Assembly (NCBI GenBank): GCA_004005435.1
Contig: RZWH01000002.1
Location: 310,001-374,000 of the forward strand
DNA: 64,000 nt
Reading direction: 5' to 3'
From: Rhodobacteraceae bacterium CCMM004
Lineage (GTDB): Bacteria; Pseudomonadota; Alphaproteobacteria; Rhodobacterales; Rhodobacteraceae
How positions within the stretch are numbered: the first letter of the stretch is position 1; each line of letters begins with the position of its first letter. Of the stretch, positions 50,779 through 59,113 are shown piece by piece. The translations under genes and the position numbers were made by a program. Below the pieces are notes generated by a model. That model was given only the letters and a program-made list of their open reading frames with translations. It was not told the DNA's origin and searched no databases.

Positions 50779-52758
50779 TCAGTGATCCTTGCGGTCCGAG
50801 TAGTAGTCGTCGGTGGTGCGCGGACGCGGCCGCTCGCCGCCCTGGAAGGGGCTGTTCTCGGCATGGTACTGCGCCTGGATGCGGCAGTTCTCGCACATGC
50901 GGATCATCCGCGCGGCTGGGCCGTCGCGGAACATCGGGTGCTTGCCCGCCAGCGCCTCGGCGATGCGGTCGATGGACGACTGCGTGCCGAAGAGCGCGCC
51001 GCATTCGATGCAGGCGGCGGGCTCCTCTTCGTTCAGGACCCGCTGGGACAGGGCGGCGTCGGAGAGGTCCAGCCGCGGCTCCAGCGCGATGGCATCTTCG
51101 GGGCAGATATTGGCGCAGAGGCCGCATTGCAGGCAGGCGTCCTCCTGGAACAGAAGCTGCGGCTTGTCCTCGTTGTCCATCAGCGCGCCGGAGGGACACA
51201 GCGAGACGCAGGAGAGGCAGAGCGTGCAGGCGTCGGTGTCCACCAGCACCGCTCCGTAGGGGGCGCCCTCCGGCAGAGGCAGCGGGGCGCGATTTTTCGA
51301 CGAAAAATCGTCCCCGCTCCCGGCGTGGAGCGCGCGGGCCGCCAGGCGCGTCACCTGGCGGCGGCTGCCCATGGGTAGGACGGGGTCGGCCAGCGGCGGC
51401 GGTGCGGCGCGGTCGAGCGCGGCGGTCAGGTCGGTCGGGTCGGCCACCTCCACCAAACCCAGCGCATCGGCCGGCGCGATGGCGCGGGCCAGGTCCACCT
51501 CGCGGTCGAGGGCGGAGCGGTCGGTGGTCGGCGCCACCAGCACGTCGACGCGCGCGAACCCCAGGGCCAGGGCGCCCAGCATCTCGGCATGACCGACGCC
51601 CGAGACCACCTCCAGCGCCAGGGGCAGCACGTCCGCTGGCAGGCCGTCGCCGTAGCGGGCGGCGAGCGAGATCGCCTCGCCCCCCCAGCCCGCATCGTGG
51701 ATCAGGAGCCGCGGCGCGGCGCCCCCCGCCGCACGGAAGGTGCGGGCCAACGTCTCCATCCGGCGGAACAGATGCGCCACCGGCGGCGCGTCGTAGGCGA
51801 TCGCGCCCGAGGGGCAGAGAGCCGAGCAGGCCCCGCACCCCGCACAGACCATCGGATCGACACTCACGTGGTCGCCCGCCGGCAGGATGGCCCCCGTGGG
51901 GCAGGCGTCGAGGCAACGGGTGCAGCCCACCTGCCCCGCGCGGGAATGGGCGCAGAGCGTGGGCTCCACCCGCACATAGAGCGGCTTCTCGAAGGTGCCG
52001 ACCGTCTGCACCGCCTCGGCCGCCAGGGCCGCCACGGCCAGCGGATCGCCCGGGTCGGCGCGCAGATACCCCTCCCGCTTCTGCGGTGCGGGGACGAAGG
52101 GGGTGCCGCCGGCCACATCCAGGAGCAGGTCGCACTGGCTCACCCCGCCGTCGCGCGGGGTCCCGTAGTCCAGATCGCCACGGCCCGCTGGGTCGACCTG
52201 GCGCAGCGCGTCGATGACCACCTCGAATCCGCCCAGCGCGCCCGTCACCCGCTTGAGCCGCCCCGTCACCGTGTCGAAGCGGCGGTCGAGGGGCGGCAGG
52301 GCGGCGTCGGTGGCGAGCACCGTCACCGCCAGCGCCTCGCACAGCCGCTCGGCCAGGGCGAAGGCCACGTCGCCCGGGCCGACGATCAACGCCACGCCCT
52401 CGGACACCACGTCGCGCGTCGGCGTGGGCGGGGCGGGCACCAGCGCCTCGGCCACCAGCGCGGCCTGCTTGGGCCCCGCCCCGGCGGCCTCGGCCGACCA
52501 ACCGGCGCGGTCGCGGATGTCGACGAACACCGGGTCGGGCTGGCCCAGTTCGGCCGCGAGCTCTTCGAACCGGCCGCGCTCCTGCTGGCAGGCGACGACG
52601 ACCTCACCGGCCTCCATCGCCGCCGCCGCGACGCCCAGCTCGGCGGTGCAGAGCGCCGACGCGACCCGCCCGCATGGCAGACCCGTGGCCGACGCGATCG
52701 CGCCGTCGTCCACCCGTTGCGAGCCCGCGCAATCGCACAGAAGCAGCCGTTTGGTCAT
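50779..52758 (-). CDS. Large multi-cluster ferredoxin-type protein of the fdh locus
   Basis: 659 residues. Four [4Fe-4S] motifs are visible: CTRCLDACPTG, CAGCGACSALCPSG, CTLCLSCVSLCPSG and CLQCGLCANICPED. Two more cysteine pairs near the C-terminus (CIECG and CENC) could bind another metal. The N-terminal part (LLLCDCAGSQRVD, VVVACQQERGRFEELA) has the cysteine-bearing segment seen in heterodisulfide-reductase-like proteins. It is cytoplasmic (no signal). A GGAGGGGA ribosome site precedes the ATG. It is divergent from the fdh operon and probably passes electrons between a cytoplasmic donor and the formate dehydrogenase system; direction unknown. A palindrome at 51290 is inserted in the linker before the third cluster. 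Confidence 0.85.
   Translation of the reverse strand: MTKRLLLCDCAGSQRVDDGAIASATGLPCGRVASALCTAELGVAAAAMEAGEVVVACQQERGRFEELAAELGQPDPVFVDIRDRAGWSAEAAGAGPKQAALVAEALVPAPPTPTRDVVSEGVALIVGPGDVAFALAERLCEALAVTVLATDAALPPLDRRFDTVTGRLKRVTGALGGFEVVIDALRQVDPAGRGDLDYGTPRDGGVSQCDLLLDVAGGTPFVPAPQKREGYLRADPGDPLAVAALAAEAVQTVGTFEKPLYVRVEPTLCAHSRAGQVGCTRCLDACPTGAILPAGDHVSVDPMVCAGCGACSALCPSGAIAYDAPPVAHLFRRMETLARTFRAAGGAAPRLLIHDAGWGGEAISLAARYGDGLPADVLPLALEVVSGVGHAEMLGALALGFARVDVLVAPTTDRSALDREVDLARAIAPADALGLVEVADPTDLTAALDRAAPPPLADPVLPMGSRRQVTRLAARALHAGSGDDFSSKNRAPLPLPEGAPYGAVLVDTDACTLCLSCVSLCPSGALMDNEDKPQLLFQEDACLQCGLCANICPEDAIALEPRLDLSDAALSQRVLNEEEPAACIECGALFGTQSSIDRIAEALAGKHPMFRDGPAARMIRMCENCRIQAQYHAENSPFQGGERPRPRTTDDYYSDRKDH
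51290..51310. repeat. A+T-rich palindrome inside the ferredoxin gene
   Basis: CGATTTTTCG (51290-51299) and CGAAAAATCG (51301-51310) form a perfect 10-bp inverted repeat around one base. It stands out from ~70% G+C surroundings and stays in frame, adding residues DDFSSKNR to an interdomain linker. It looks like an inserted dispersed palindrome rather than a gene-specific feature. Confidence 0.7.
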
Positions 52759-52862
52759 GGTCTCCCCTCCCGATGGCGGGGCCGAGTGAGGCACAGAAAT
52801 CCCTGGGCCACAAGCGCGGGCGGCCCCCCGGCGGGGGCGACCGCGTGCCGCGGTATACCAAA

Positions 52863-52891
52863 TTGGGCTTGGCGGAGCCCCCGGATATAGT
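52863..52891 (+). promoter_or_regulatory. Predicted promoter of the DUF3305-fdh operon
   Basis: TTGGGC (52863-52868) and TATAGT (52886-52891, five of six of the -10 consensus) are separated by 17 bases, ~65-85 bases before the first gene. The weak -35 suggests an activator. The 197-bp divergent region also serves the ferredoxin gene on the other strand; no further operator could be named. Confidence 0.55.
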
Positions 52892-52973
52892 GCAAACTCC
52901 GCGGCAGGGAACCATGCGGGGAAGAATCCGGATAAACCGGCCCCAGGGAGGACACTTGGCGCCAAGCGCAGAC

Positions 52974-53531
52974 ATGGATCGCGATGCGCGGTCTTTCACC
53001 ATGCCTCTGGGCGTGGTGATCCGGCGTCGGCCGGGGGTCACCCGCTGGGCCAAGTGGCATTGGCAGGCGGTGGCGGTGCTGCCCGGTGCCGGCCCGGCCG
53101 ACTGGCAGGTGCTGCGCCGCGAAGGCGACGCGGTCGAGTATCACGCCGCCACCCTGCCGCTCACGCTCTGGCGGACAGACACCGAGGCGTATCTGACCGG
53201 TCTGGCCGCCCGGGTGCCCGCCATCGGCGTGGTCCTGCGCGACACGGGCGCCGCCGACCGCCCCTTGGATGTGGCGCTGGTCACCGCGTCACCCTACGAG
53301 GCGCAGGACTACCAGGACGGCGGCGACGACATCGTCGAACTGGTGCCGATGCCGCACGGGCTGGTGGCGCTGATCCGCGATTTCTGCACCGCGCACCACG
53401 TGGAGGAGGCGTTCGTCAAGCGGCGCCGCGACCGCGCCCGCATCGACCGGAGGGAGGACGGCAAGGGCGACGCCCGGATCCGCCAGACCTCGGACGTCTA
53501 CCGCGCGCCCCGGCGGGGACTGGCATCATGA
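52974..53531 (+). CDS. DUF3305 protein
   Basis: 185 residues. PLGVVIRRRPGVTRWAKWHW, then WQAVAVLPGA, is the DUF3305 signature; YHAATLPLTLWRTDTEAYLTG follows, and a basic C-terminal tail (KRRRDRARIDRRED). No signal peptide. A TTG at 52956, in frame, has GGGAGG four bases upstream and may be the real start, adding six residues; the ATG itself has no site at a normal distance. The gene is found with DUF3306 and TorD in fdh loci and is presumed to help maturation. Confidence 0.82.
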   Translation: MDRDARSFTMPLGVVIRRRPGVTRWAKWHWQAVAVLPGAGPADWQVLRREGDAVEYHAATLPLTLWRTDTEAYLTGLAARVPAIGVVLRDTGAADRPLDVALVTASPYEAQDYQDGGDDIVELVPMPHGLVALIRDFCTAHHVEEAFVKRRRDRARIDRREDGKGDARIRQTSDVYRAPRRGLAS

Positions 53532-54172
53532 ACGGTGGCGATTTCTGGTCGCGCCGCAGGGCGCGGGTGGCGGCCGAGACCGAGGCCGACACCGTGGCGG
53601 CCGAAGAGGCCGAGGTCGCGGCCGAGCGGCAGGCCCTGGCCGAGCGTCCCGATTCCGAGATCCTCGCCGCGCTCGACCTGCCGGACCCCGACACCCTGGA
53701 GCGCGGCGACGACATCACCGGCTTCATGGCGCGGGCGGTGCCCGAACGGCTGCGCCGCCGGGCGCTGCGGCGGCTGTGGCGGCTCGACCCGCGGCTCGCC
53801 AACCTGGACGGGATGGTGGACTACGGCGAGGACTTCACCGATGCCGGGCTCGGCGCCGGGGTCGTCGAGACCACCTATCAAGTGGGCAAGGGGATGCTGC
53901 GCCACGTCGAAGAGATGGCGCGCAAGGCCGCCGCCGAGGCCGAAGCGGCCGAGGCGGAGGATCGCGCCCTCGACGCCCCCGCCGAGACCCCACGGGCCGA
54001 GGATGCCCCGGCCGAAGACCCGGCCCCCGCCGCGGCGGATGCGCCAGAGGACGCGGCCCTCGCCCTGGCCCCCTCCAGCGCCGCAGAGGCGGCCGGCCCG
54101 CCGGCCCGCCCCGAACCCGATGCCGACACCGCCCCGCCCCGCCGGCGGATGCGGTTCGTCCACGCCACCTGA
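53528..54172 (+). CDS. DUF3306 protein
   Basis: 214 residues. FWSRRRARVAAE at the start, LPDPDTLERGDDITGFMARA and RALRRLWRLDPRLANLDGMV, VDYGEDFTDAG are the DUF3306 features. The C-terminal third is a low-complexity acidic/Ala/Pro stretch. Start overlaps the DUF3305 stop by four bases. Partner of DUF3305 in the formate dehydrogenase locus; molecular role unknown. Confidence 0.82.
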   Translation: MNGGDFWSRRRARVAAETEADTVAAEEAEVAAERQALAERPDSEILAALDLPDPDTLERGDDITGFMARAVPERLRRRALRRLWRLDPRLANLDGMVDYGEDFTDAGLGAGVVETTYQVGKGMLRHVEEMARKAAAEAEAAEAEDRALDAPAETPRAEDAPAEDPAPAAADAPEDAALALAPSSAAEAAGPPARPEPDADTAPPRRRMRFVHAT

Positions 54173-54184
54173 CCCGGACCGCCG

Positions 54185-54793
54185 ATGACCACGCAGACCG
54201 ACATGCCAGAGATCGCCGAAGAGGACGCCCTGCGCGCCGATCTCTACGACTTCCTGGGCCTGATGCTGGCCCGCCCTCCGGGCCGCGATCTGCTCCAGCG
54301 CTGCGCCCGGCTGTCGGGCGACGACAGCCCCCTGGGCCAGGCCATGCAGGCCCTGTCGCGCGTCGCCGCGGTCAGCACCGAAAAGGGCGCCGAGGCCGAG
54401 TTCAACGCGCTCTTCATCGGTCTGGGCCGGGGCGAGCTTCTGCCCTATGCCAGCTACTACCTGACCGGGTTCCTGAACGAAAAGCCTCTGGCGCAGCTCC
54501 GCGCCGACATGGCCCGGCGCCAGATCACCCGCGCGCCGAACGTCTACGAACCGGAGGACAACATCGCCTCTCTGATGGAGATGATGGCGGGGATGATCCG
54601 CGGCCGCTTTGGCGCTCCGGCGACGCTCGCCCACCAGCAGGAGTTCTGGGGCCGCCACATCGCGCCCTGGGCCAGCCATTTCTACGCCGATCTGGAAGCG
54701 GCGAAGAACTCGGTCCTCTATGCCCCCGTCGGCACCGCCGGACGGGCGTTCATGGAGATCGAGCGAGAAGGGTTTCGGATGACGACCCAATGA
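54185..54793 (+). CDS. TorD/DmsD-type redox-enzyme maturation chaperone
   Basis: 202 residues, all-helical TorD fold. LRADLYDFLGLMLARPP, FNALFIGLGRGELLPYASYY (the family Y/E-x-L-F-x-G-x-G-x-G-pattern region) and the EPEDNIASLMEMMAGMI helix match. Such chaperones bind the twin-arginine signal of a molybdo/tungsto-enzyme and hold it for cofactor insertion before Tat export. The client is the formate dehydrogenase alpha subunit two genes downstream. 12 bp separates it from DUF3306. Confidence 0.9.
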   Translation: MTTQTDMPEIAEEDALRADLYDFLGLMLARPPGRDLLQRCARLSGDDSPLGQAMQALSRVAAVSTEKGAEAEFNALFIGLGRGELLPYASYYLTGFLNEKPLAQLRADMARRQITRAPNVYEPEDNIASLMEMMAGMIRGRFGAPATLAHQQEFWGRHIAPWASHFYADLEAAKNSVLYAPVGTAGRAFMEIEREGFRMTTQ

Positions 54794-54843
54794 CCAGTAC
54801 TGCAACCGGCCCCGCGTTCAGGGGTCCCCGACAGGAGAGAGAC

Positions 54844-55032
54844 ATGAGCGAGAAGGACACAGGCGCCAGCCGCCGCGACTTCCTCAGGCTGTCCGCCGTC
54901 TCGGCCCCCGCCGCCGTCGCCGCCGCGACGCTGGGCGGTCAGGCCGCCGCCCAGGAGACGGCGGCGGAGGACGACGGCCGCATAAAGGACACCGCGCATA
55001 CCCGCGCCTATTTCGACAGCGCCCGGTTCTGA
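54844..55032 (+). CDS. Small twin-arginine protein of the formate dehydrogenase region
   Basis: 62 residues: twin-arginine signal SRRDFLRLSAVSAPAAVAAA, then a short acidic mature part ending HTRAYFDSARF. AGGAGAGAG-type purine run precedes the ATG. This matches the 'formate dehydrogenase region TAT target' small proteins. After Tat export only ~25 residues would remain, so it may ride with the enzyme as a small subunit or act in quality control. Confidence 0.88.
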   Translation: MSEKDTGASRRDFLRLSAVSAPAAVAAATLGGQAAAQETAAEDDGRIKDTAHTRAYFDSARF

Positions 55033-55143
55033 CGGACCGGACGCTCCCCCTGATTTCGTCAAGGCGACTGGTTGCGTGACGCCCGACTGCTACGACGACG
55101 GCCCCGACCTGCACACATGGGGCCATTGGAGGAGACAGACCAA

Positions 55144-58100
55144 ATGTTGAGGAAAAAGACCAACGGGGTTGCGCGACGCCCCCAGCGGACGACCCTCGTT
55201 GACACCATCGCCGACAAGGTGCTGGACCGCCGCGGCTTCCTGCGCGGCTCGGGCCTGGCCATCGGCGGGCTGGCGGCCATCGGCGCCACCGGCGGCACCG
55301 TCACCCGCGCCGAGGCGGCCACCGCCATCAAGGGCGCGGTCGAGACTGTGAAATCCGTCTGCACCCACTGCTCGGTTGGCTGCACCGTGCTGGCCGAGGT
55401 CAGCAATGGCGTTTGGGTCGGCCAGGAGCCGGGGTGGGACAGCCCCTTCAACCTGGGCGCCCACTGTGCCAAGGGCGCGGCGGTGCGAGAGCACGCCCAT
55501 GGCGAGCGCCGCCTGAAATACCCGATGAAGAAAGAAGGCGGCGAGTGGAAGCGCATCTCCTGGGAGCAGGCGATCGACGAGATCGGCGACGGGATGATGC
55601 AGATCCGCGATGAGAGCGGACCTGACAGCGTCTACTGGCTGGGATCGGCCAAGCATAACAACGAACAGGCCTACCTGTTCCGCAAGTTCGCCGCCTACTG
55701 GGGGACCAACAACGTCGACCACCAGGCGCGGATCTGCCACTCGACCACCGTTGCGGGCGTTGCGAACACATGGGGCTACGGCGCCATGACCAACTCCTAC
55801 AACGACATCCACAACTCCAAGGCCATCTTCATCATCGGCGGCAACCCGGCCGAGGCGCACCCCGTCTCGCTCTTGCACCTGTTGAAGGCCAAGGAGCAGA
55901 ACAACGCCCCCGTCATCGTCTGCGACCCGCGGTTCACCCGCACCGCGGCCCATGCCGACGAATACGTGCGGTTCCGGCCCGGTAGCGACGTTGCGCTGGT
56001 CTGGGGCATCCTGTGGCACATCTTTGAGAACGGGTGGGAGGACAAGGAGTTCATCCGCACCCGCGTCTGGGGCATGGACCAGATCAAGGAAGAGGTCGCC
56101 CGCTGGACGCCCGAAGAGGTCGAGCGCGTCACCGGCGCCCCGGGCTCGCAGCTGCGCCGCGTCGCCCGCACGCTCGCCAACAATCGTCCCGGCACCGTGA
56201 TCTGGTGCATGGGCGGCACCCAGCACACCAACGGCAACAACAACACCCGCGCCTACTGCATCCTGCAACTGGCGCTGGGCAACATGGGCACCTCTGGCGG
56301 CGGCACCAACATCTTCCGCGGCCATGACAACGTGCAGGGCGCCACGGACCTGGGCGTGCTCAGCCACACCCTGCCCGGCTATTACGGCCTGTCGGCCGGC
56401 GCCTGGTCGCACTGGGCGCGTGTCTGGGGTGAGGACATCGAGTGGCTCAAGGGCCAGTTCGAGGTCGTCAAGGACAAGGACGGCAAGGACAAGAACCTGA
56501 TGAACCTCACCGGCATCCCGGTGAGCCGGTGGATCGACGGGGTGCTCGAAGACCCCGAGAACACCGATCAGCCCAACGCCGTGCGCGCCATGGTCCTGTG
56601 GGGCCACGCTCCGAACTCGCAGACGCGGATGAAGGAGATGAAGACGGCGATGGAGAAGCTGGACATGCTGGTCGTGATCGACCCGTATCCCACCGTCTCG
56701 GCCGTCCTGCACGACCGCACCGATGGCGTCTACCTGCTGCCGGCGGCGACCCAGTTCGAGACCCACGGCTCGGTCACGGCGTCCAACCGCTCGATCCAGT
56801 GGCGCGACAAGATCGTCGACCCGCTGTTCGAGTCCAAGCCCGATCACGAAATCATCGGGATGTTCGCCAACAAGTTCGGGTTTGCCGACCGGCTGTTCCG
56901 CAACATCGAGATGGACGACGTCAACACGCCGAACATCGAGAGCACGACGCGGGAGTTCAACCGCGGCATGTGGACAGTTGGCTATACCGGGCAGAGCCCG
57001 GAGCGGCTCAAGCTGCACATGGCCAACCAGCACACCTTTGACCGCACCACGCTCCAGGCGGTGGGCGGACCGGCCGACGGCGACTACTACGGGATGCCGT
57101 GGCCGTGCTGGGGAACGCCCGAGATGAAGCATCCGGGCACGCCCAACCTCTACGACATGTCCAAGCGGGTGAGCGAGGGCGGCCTGACCTTCCGCGCCCG
57201 GTTCGGTGTCGAGCGCGAGGGCGAGAACCTCTTGGCCGAGGGCGTCTACTCTGTCGGGTCCGAGATCGAGGACGGCTATCCCGAGTTCACCTATCAGATG
57301 CTCGTGGATCTCGGCTGGGATGCCGACCTGACCGACGACGAAAAGCGGGTGATGGCCCGGGTCGTCGGGATGGAGCTCGACACCATGACCGAGGGCGGCA
57401 TCACCTCGCCCAGCGGAGACCAGGCGTCGAACGAGGAGGTGGGCGAGCAGTCCATGTCGCCGTTCCCGTCGGACTTCAACGAGCGGGTGTCGGCCCTGAA
57501 CTGGAAAACCGACCTGTCCGGCGGCATCCAGAGGGTGGCGATCAAGCACGAATGCGCGCCCTTCGGCAACGCCAAGGCGCGGGCGGTGGTCTGGACCTTC
57601 CCCGACCCCATCCCGGTGCACCGCGAGCCGCTCTACACCAACCGGCGCGATCTGGTCGCCGACTATCCCACCTACGAGGATCGCAAGTTCTATCGTCTGC
57701 CGACGATGTATGCCTCGATCCAGAAGCAGGACTTCTCCAAGGAGTATCCGATCATCCTCACCTCCGGCCGCCTGGTCGAGTACGAGGGCGGCGGCGACGA
57801 GACCCGGTCCAACCCGTGGCTCGCCGAGCTCCAGCAGGAGATGTTCGTCGAGGTGAACCCGCGCGATGCCAACGACCTCGGGATCCGGGACGGCGGCCAG
57901 GTGTGGGTCGAGGGGCCCGAAGGCGGCAAGGTGCTGGTCAAGGCGATGGTCACGAACCGCGTCGGCTCTGGCGTCGCCTTCATGCCCTTCCACTTCGGCG
58001 GGCATTTCGAAGGGGTGGACCAGAGGGACAAGTATCCCGACGGCGCCGACCCCTACGTGCTGGGCGAAAGCACCAACACCGCACAGACCTATGGTTATGA

Positions 58101-58158
58101 CAGCGTGACCCAGATGCAGGAGACCAAAGCCACTCTCTGCAAGATCTGGGCGGCGTAA
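55144..58158 (+). CDS. fdhA: Formate dehydrogenase, catalytic alpha subunit (Cys type)
   Basis: 1004 residues, complete. A twin-arginine signal (DRRGFLRGSGLAIGG, Arg pair near 29-30) directs it to the periplasm. The N-terminal [4Fe-4S] cluster uses CTHCSVGC (Cys73, 76, 80) and Cys108. The Mo/W ligand is Cys198 in ARICHSTTVAG, where E. coli enzymes have selenocysteine; the next His is the conserved active-site His199. The molybdopterin-guanine-dinucleotide-binding domain at the C-terminus (IILTSGRLVEYEGGGDETR, then MFVEVNPRDANDLGI) is intact. It oxidises formate to CO2. GGAGGAG lies upstream of the ATG. The beta subunit follows after 15 bp. Confidence 0.95.
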   Translation: MLRKKTNGVARRPQRTTLVDTIADKVLDRRGFLRGSGLAIGGLAAIGATGGTVTRAEAATAIKGAVETVKSVCTHCSVGCTVLAEVSNGVWVGQEPGWDSPFNLGAHCAKGAAVREHAHGERRLKYPMKKEGGEWKRISWEQAIDEIGDGMMQIRDESGPDSVYWLGSAKHNNEQAYLFRKFAAYWGTNNVDHQARICHSTTVAGVANTWGYGAMTNSYNDIHNSKAIFIIGGNPAEAHPVSLLHLLKAKEQNNAPVIVCDPRFTRTAAHADEYVRFRPGSDVALVWGILWHIFENGWEDKEFIRTRVWGMDQIKEEVARWTPEEVERVTGAPGSQLRRVARTLANNRPGTVIWCMGGTQHTNGNNNTRAYCILQLALGNMGTSGGGTNIFRGHDNVQGATDLGVLSHTLPGYYGLSAGAWSHWARVWGEDIEWLKGQFEVVKDKDGKDKNLMNLTGIPVSRWIDGVLEDPENTDQPNAVRAMVLWGHAPNSQTRMKEMKTAMEKLDMLVVIDPYPTVSAVLHDRTDGVYLLPAATQFETHGSVTASNRSIQWRDKIVDPLFESKPDHEIIGMFANKFGFADRLFRNIEMDDVNTPNIESTTREFNRGMWTVGYTGQSPERLKLHMANQHTFDRTTLQAVGGPADGDYYGMPWPCWGTPEMKHPGTPNLYDMSKRVSEGGLTFRARFGVEREGENLLAEGVYSVGSEIEDGYPEFTYQMLVDLGWDADLTDDEKRVMARVVGMELDTMTEGGITSPSGDQASNEEVGEQSMSPFPSDFNERVSALNWKTDLSGGIQRVAIKHECAPFGNAKARAVVWTFPDPIPVHREPLYTNRRDLVADYPTYEDRKFYRLPTMYASIQKQDFSKEYPIILTSGRLVEYEGGGDETRSNPWLAELQQEMFVEVNPRDANDLGIRDGGQVWVEGPEGGKVLVKAMVTNRVGSGVAFMPFHFGGHFEGVDQRDKYPDGADPYVLGESTNTAQTYGYDSVTQMQETKATLCKIWAA

Positions 58159-58173
58159 GGAGGACACAAGGAA

Positions 58174-58767
58174 ATGGCACGAGCGAAATTCCTCGTCGAC
58201 GCCGAGCGCTGCATCGAGTGCAACGCCTGCGTCACCGCGTGCAAGAACGAGCACGAGGTGCCCTGGGGCATCAACCGCCGCAAGGTGGTGACGATCAACG
58301 ACGGCTCGCCCGGAGAGCGGTCGATCTCGGTGGCCTGCATGCACTGCTCGGACGCGCCCTGCATGGCCGTCTGTCCGGTGGACTGCTTCTACCAGAACGA
58401 AGAGGGCGTGGTCCTGCACTCCAAGGACCTGTGCATCGGCTGCGGCTACTGCTTCTACGCGTGCCCCTTCGGTGCGCCGCAGTTCCCGCAGGCGGGCAAC
58501 TTCGGCTCCCGCGGCAAGATGGACAAGTGCACCTTCTGCGCCGGCGGCCCGGAGGAGACGCACTCCACCGCCGAGTTCGCCAAATACGGGCGCAACCGGA
58601 TCGCCGAGGGCAAGCTGCCGATCTGCGCCGAGATGTGCGCCACCAAGGCGCTCTTGGCCGGCGACGGCGACATCGTGAGCGGCATCTACCGCGAACGCGT
58701 CGTCGCCCGCGGCTTCGGTTCGGGCGCCTGGGGCTGGGGCACCGCCTACGACCAGAAGGGCGGCTGA
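58174..58767 (+). CDS. fdh3B: Formate dehydrogenase Fe-S beta subunit
   Basis: 197 residues with four [4Fe-4S] clusters: CIECNACVTAC, CMHCSDAPCMAVC, CIGCGYCFYAC and a CTFC...CAEMCATKA set. It lacks the C-terminal membrane helix of E. coli FdnH/FdoH, so it is a soluble periplasmic partner carried out with the alpha subunit. AAGGAGGA precedes the ATG. It would pass electrons from the catalytic subunit to a cytochrome. No gamma (cytochrome b) gene follows; the operon ends in a hairpin. Confidence 0.94.
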   Translation: MARAKFLVDAERCIECNACVTACKNEHEVPWGINRRKVVTINDGSPGERSISVACMHCSDAPCMAVCPVDCFYQNEEGVVLHSKDLCIGCGYCFYACPFGAPQFPQAGNFGSRGKMDKCTFCAGGPEETHSTAEFAKYGRNRIAEGKLPICAEMCATKALLAGDGDIVSGIYRERVVARGFGSGAWGWGTAYDQKGG

Positions 58768-58789
58768 CCCCCCTTCCCTGCCGAGATCG

Positions 58790-58818
58790 CAGCGCCCCGG
58801 GTCATCCCCGGGGCGCTG
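58790..58818 (+). terminator. Intrinsic terminator of the fdh operon
   Basis: A perfect 12-bp stem, CAGCGCCCCGGG (58790-58801) and CCCGGGGCGCTG (58807-58818), with loop TCATC, lies 22 bp after the fdh3B stop. The tail TGTGCTTT is only weakly U-rich, but the stem is very stable. Confidence 0.75.
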
Positions 58819-59113
58819 TGCTTTGGGATGTGCGGGTTTCGGCCTTCTGACCGATGCTCCGTGCGCACGAACGGCCGATTGTGACGTGGCGGCCAGAAAC
58901 GTGCCAAAATCTCAGCCAGTCCCGCAGCGTTCTTGATCCAAGACACTTATGTGTTTTGGCAAGACTTTCGCCGATCAGAGAAATGACCGTTTTTGGCGGA
59001 TAGCTCTTGGCATGGGGTTTATGTCCGCTGTGCGGGACAAACCAAACCTTCGCCCCGGGTGCACGAACGGCCGCTTTGGTACGCGATCTATGCTCGGGCT
59101 CACGTGATCTATT
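58819..59113. other. Lower-G+C intergenic region without a gene
   Basis: No open frame here has a recognisable domain. The stretch is clearly poorer in G+C than the fdh genes. The 12-mer CACGAACGGCCG occurs twice in the same orientation (58866-58877 and 59062-59073), once followed by ATT and once by CTTTGG. It may be decayed coding or mobile DNA. The promoter of the MFS gene must be near its right end. Confidence 0.5.

Noticed and set aside
55735-55737. Possible selenocysteine site in formate dehydrogenase
   Set aside because: The codon is TGC (Cys), not TGA, and no interruption of the frame occurs.
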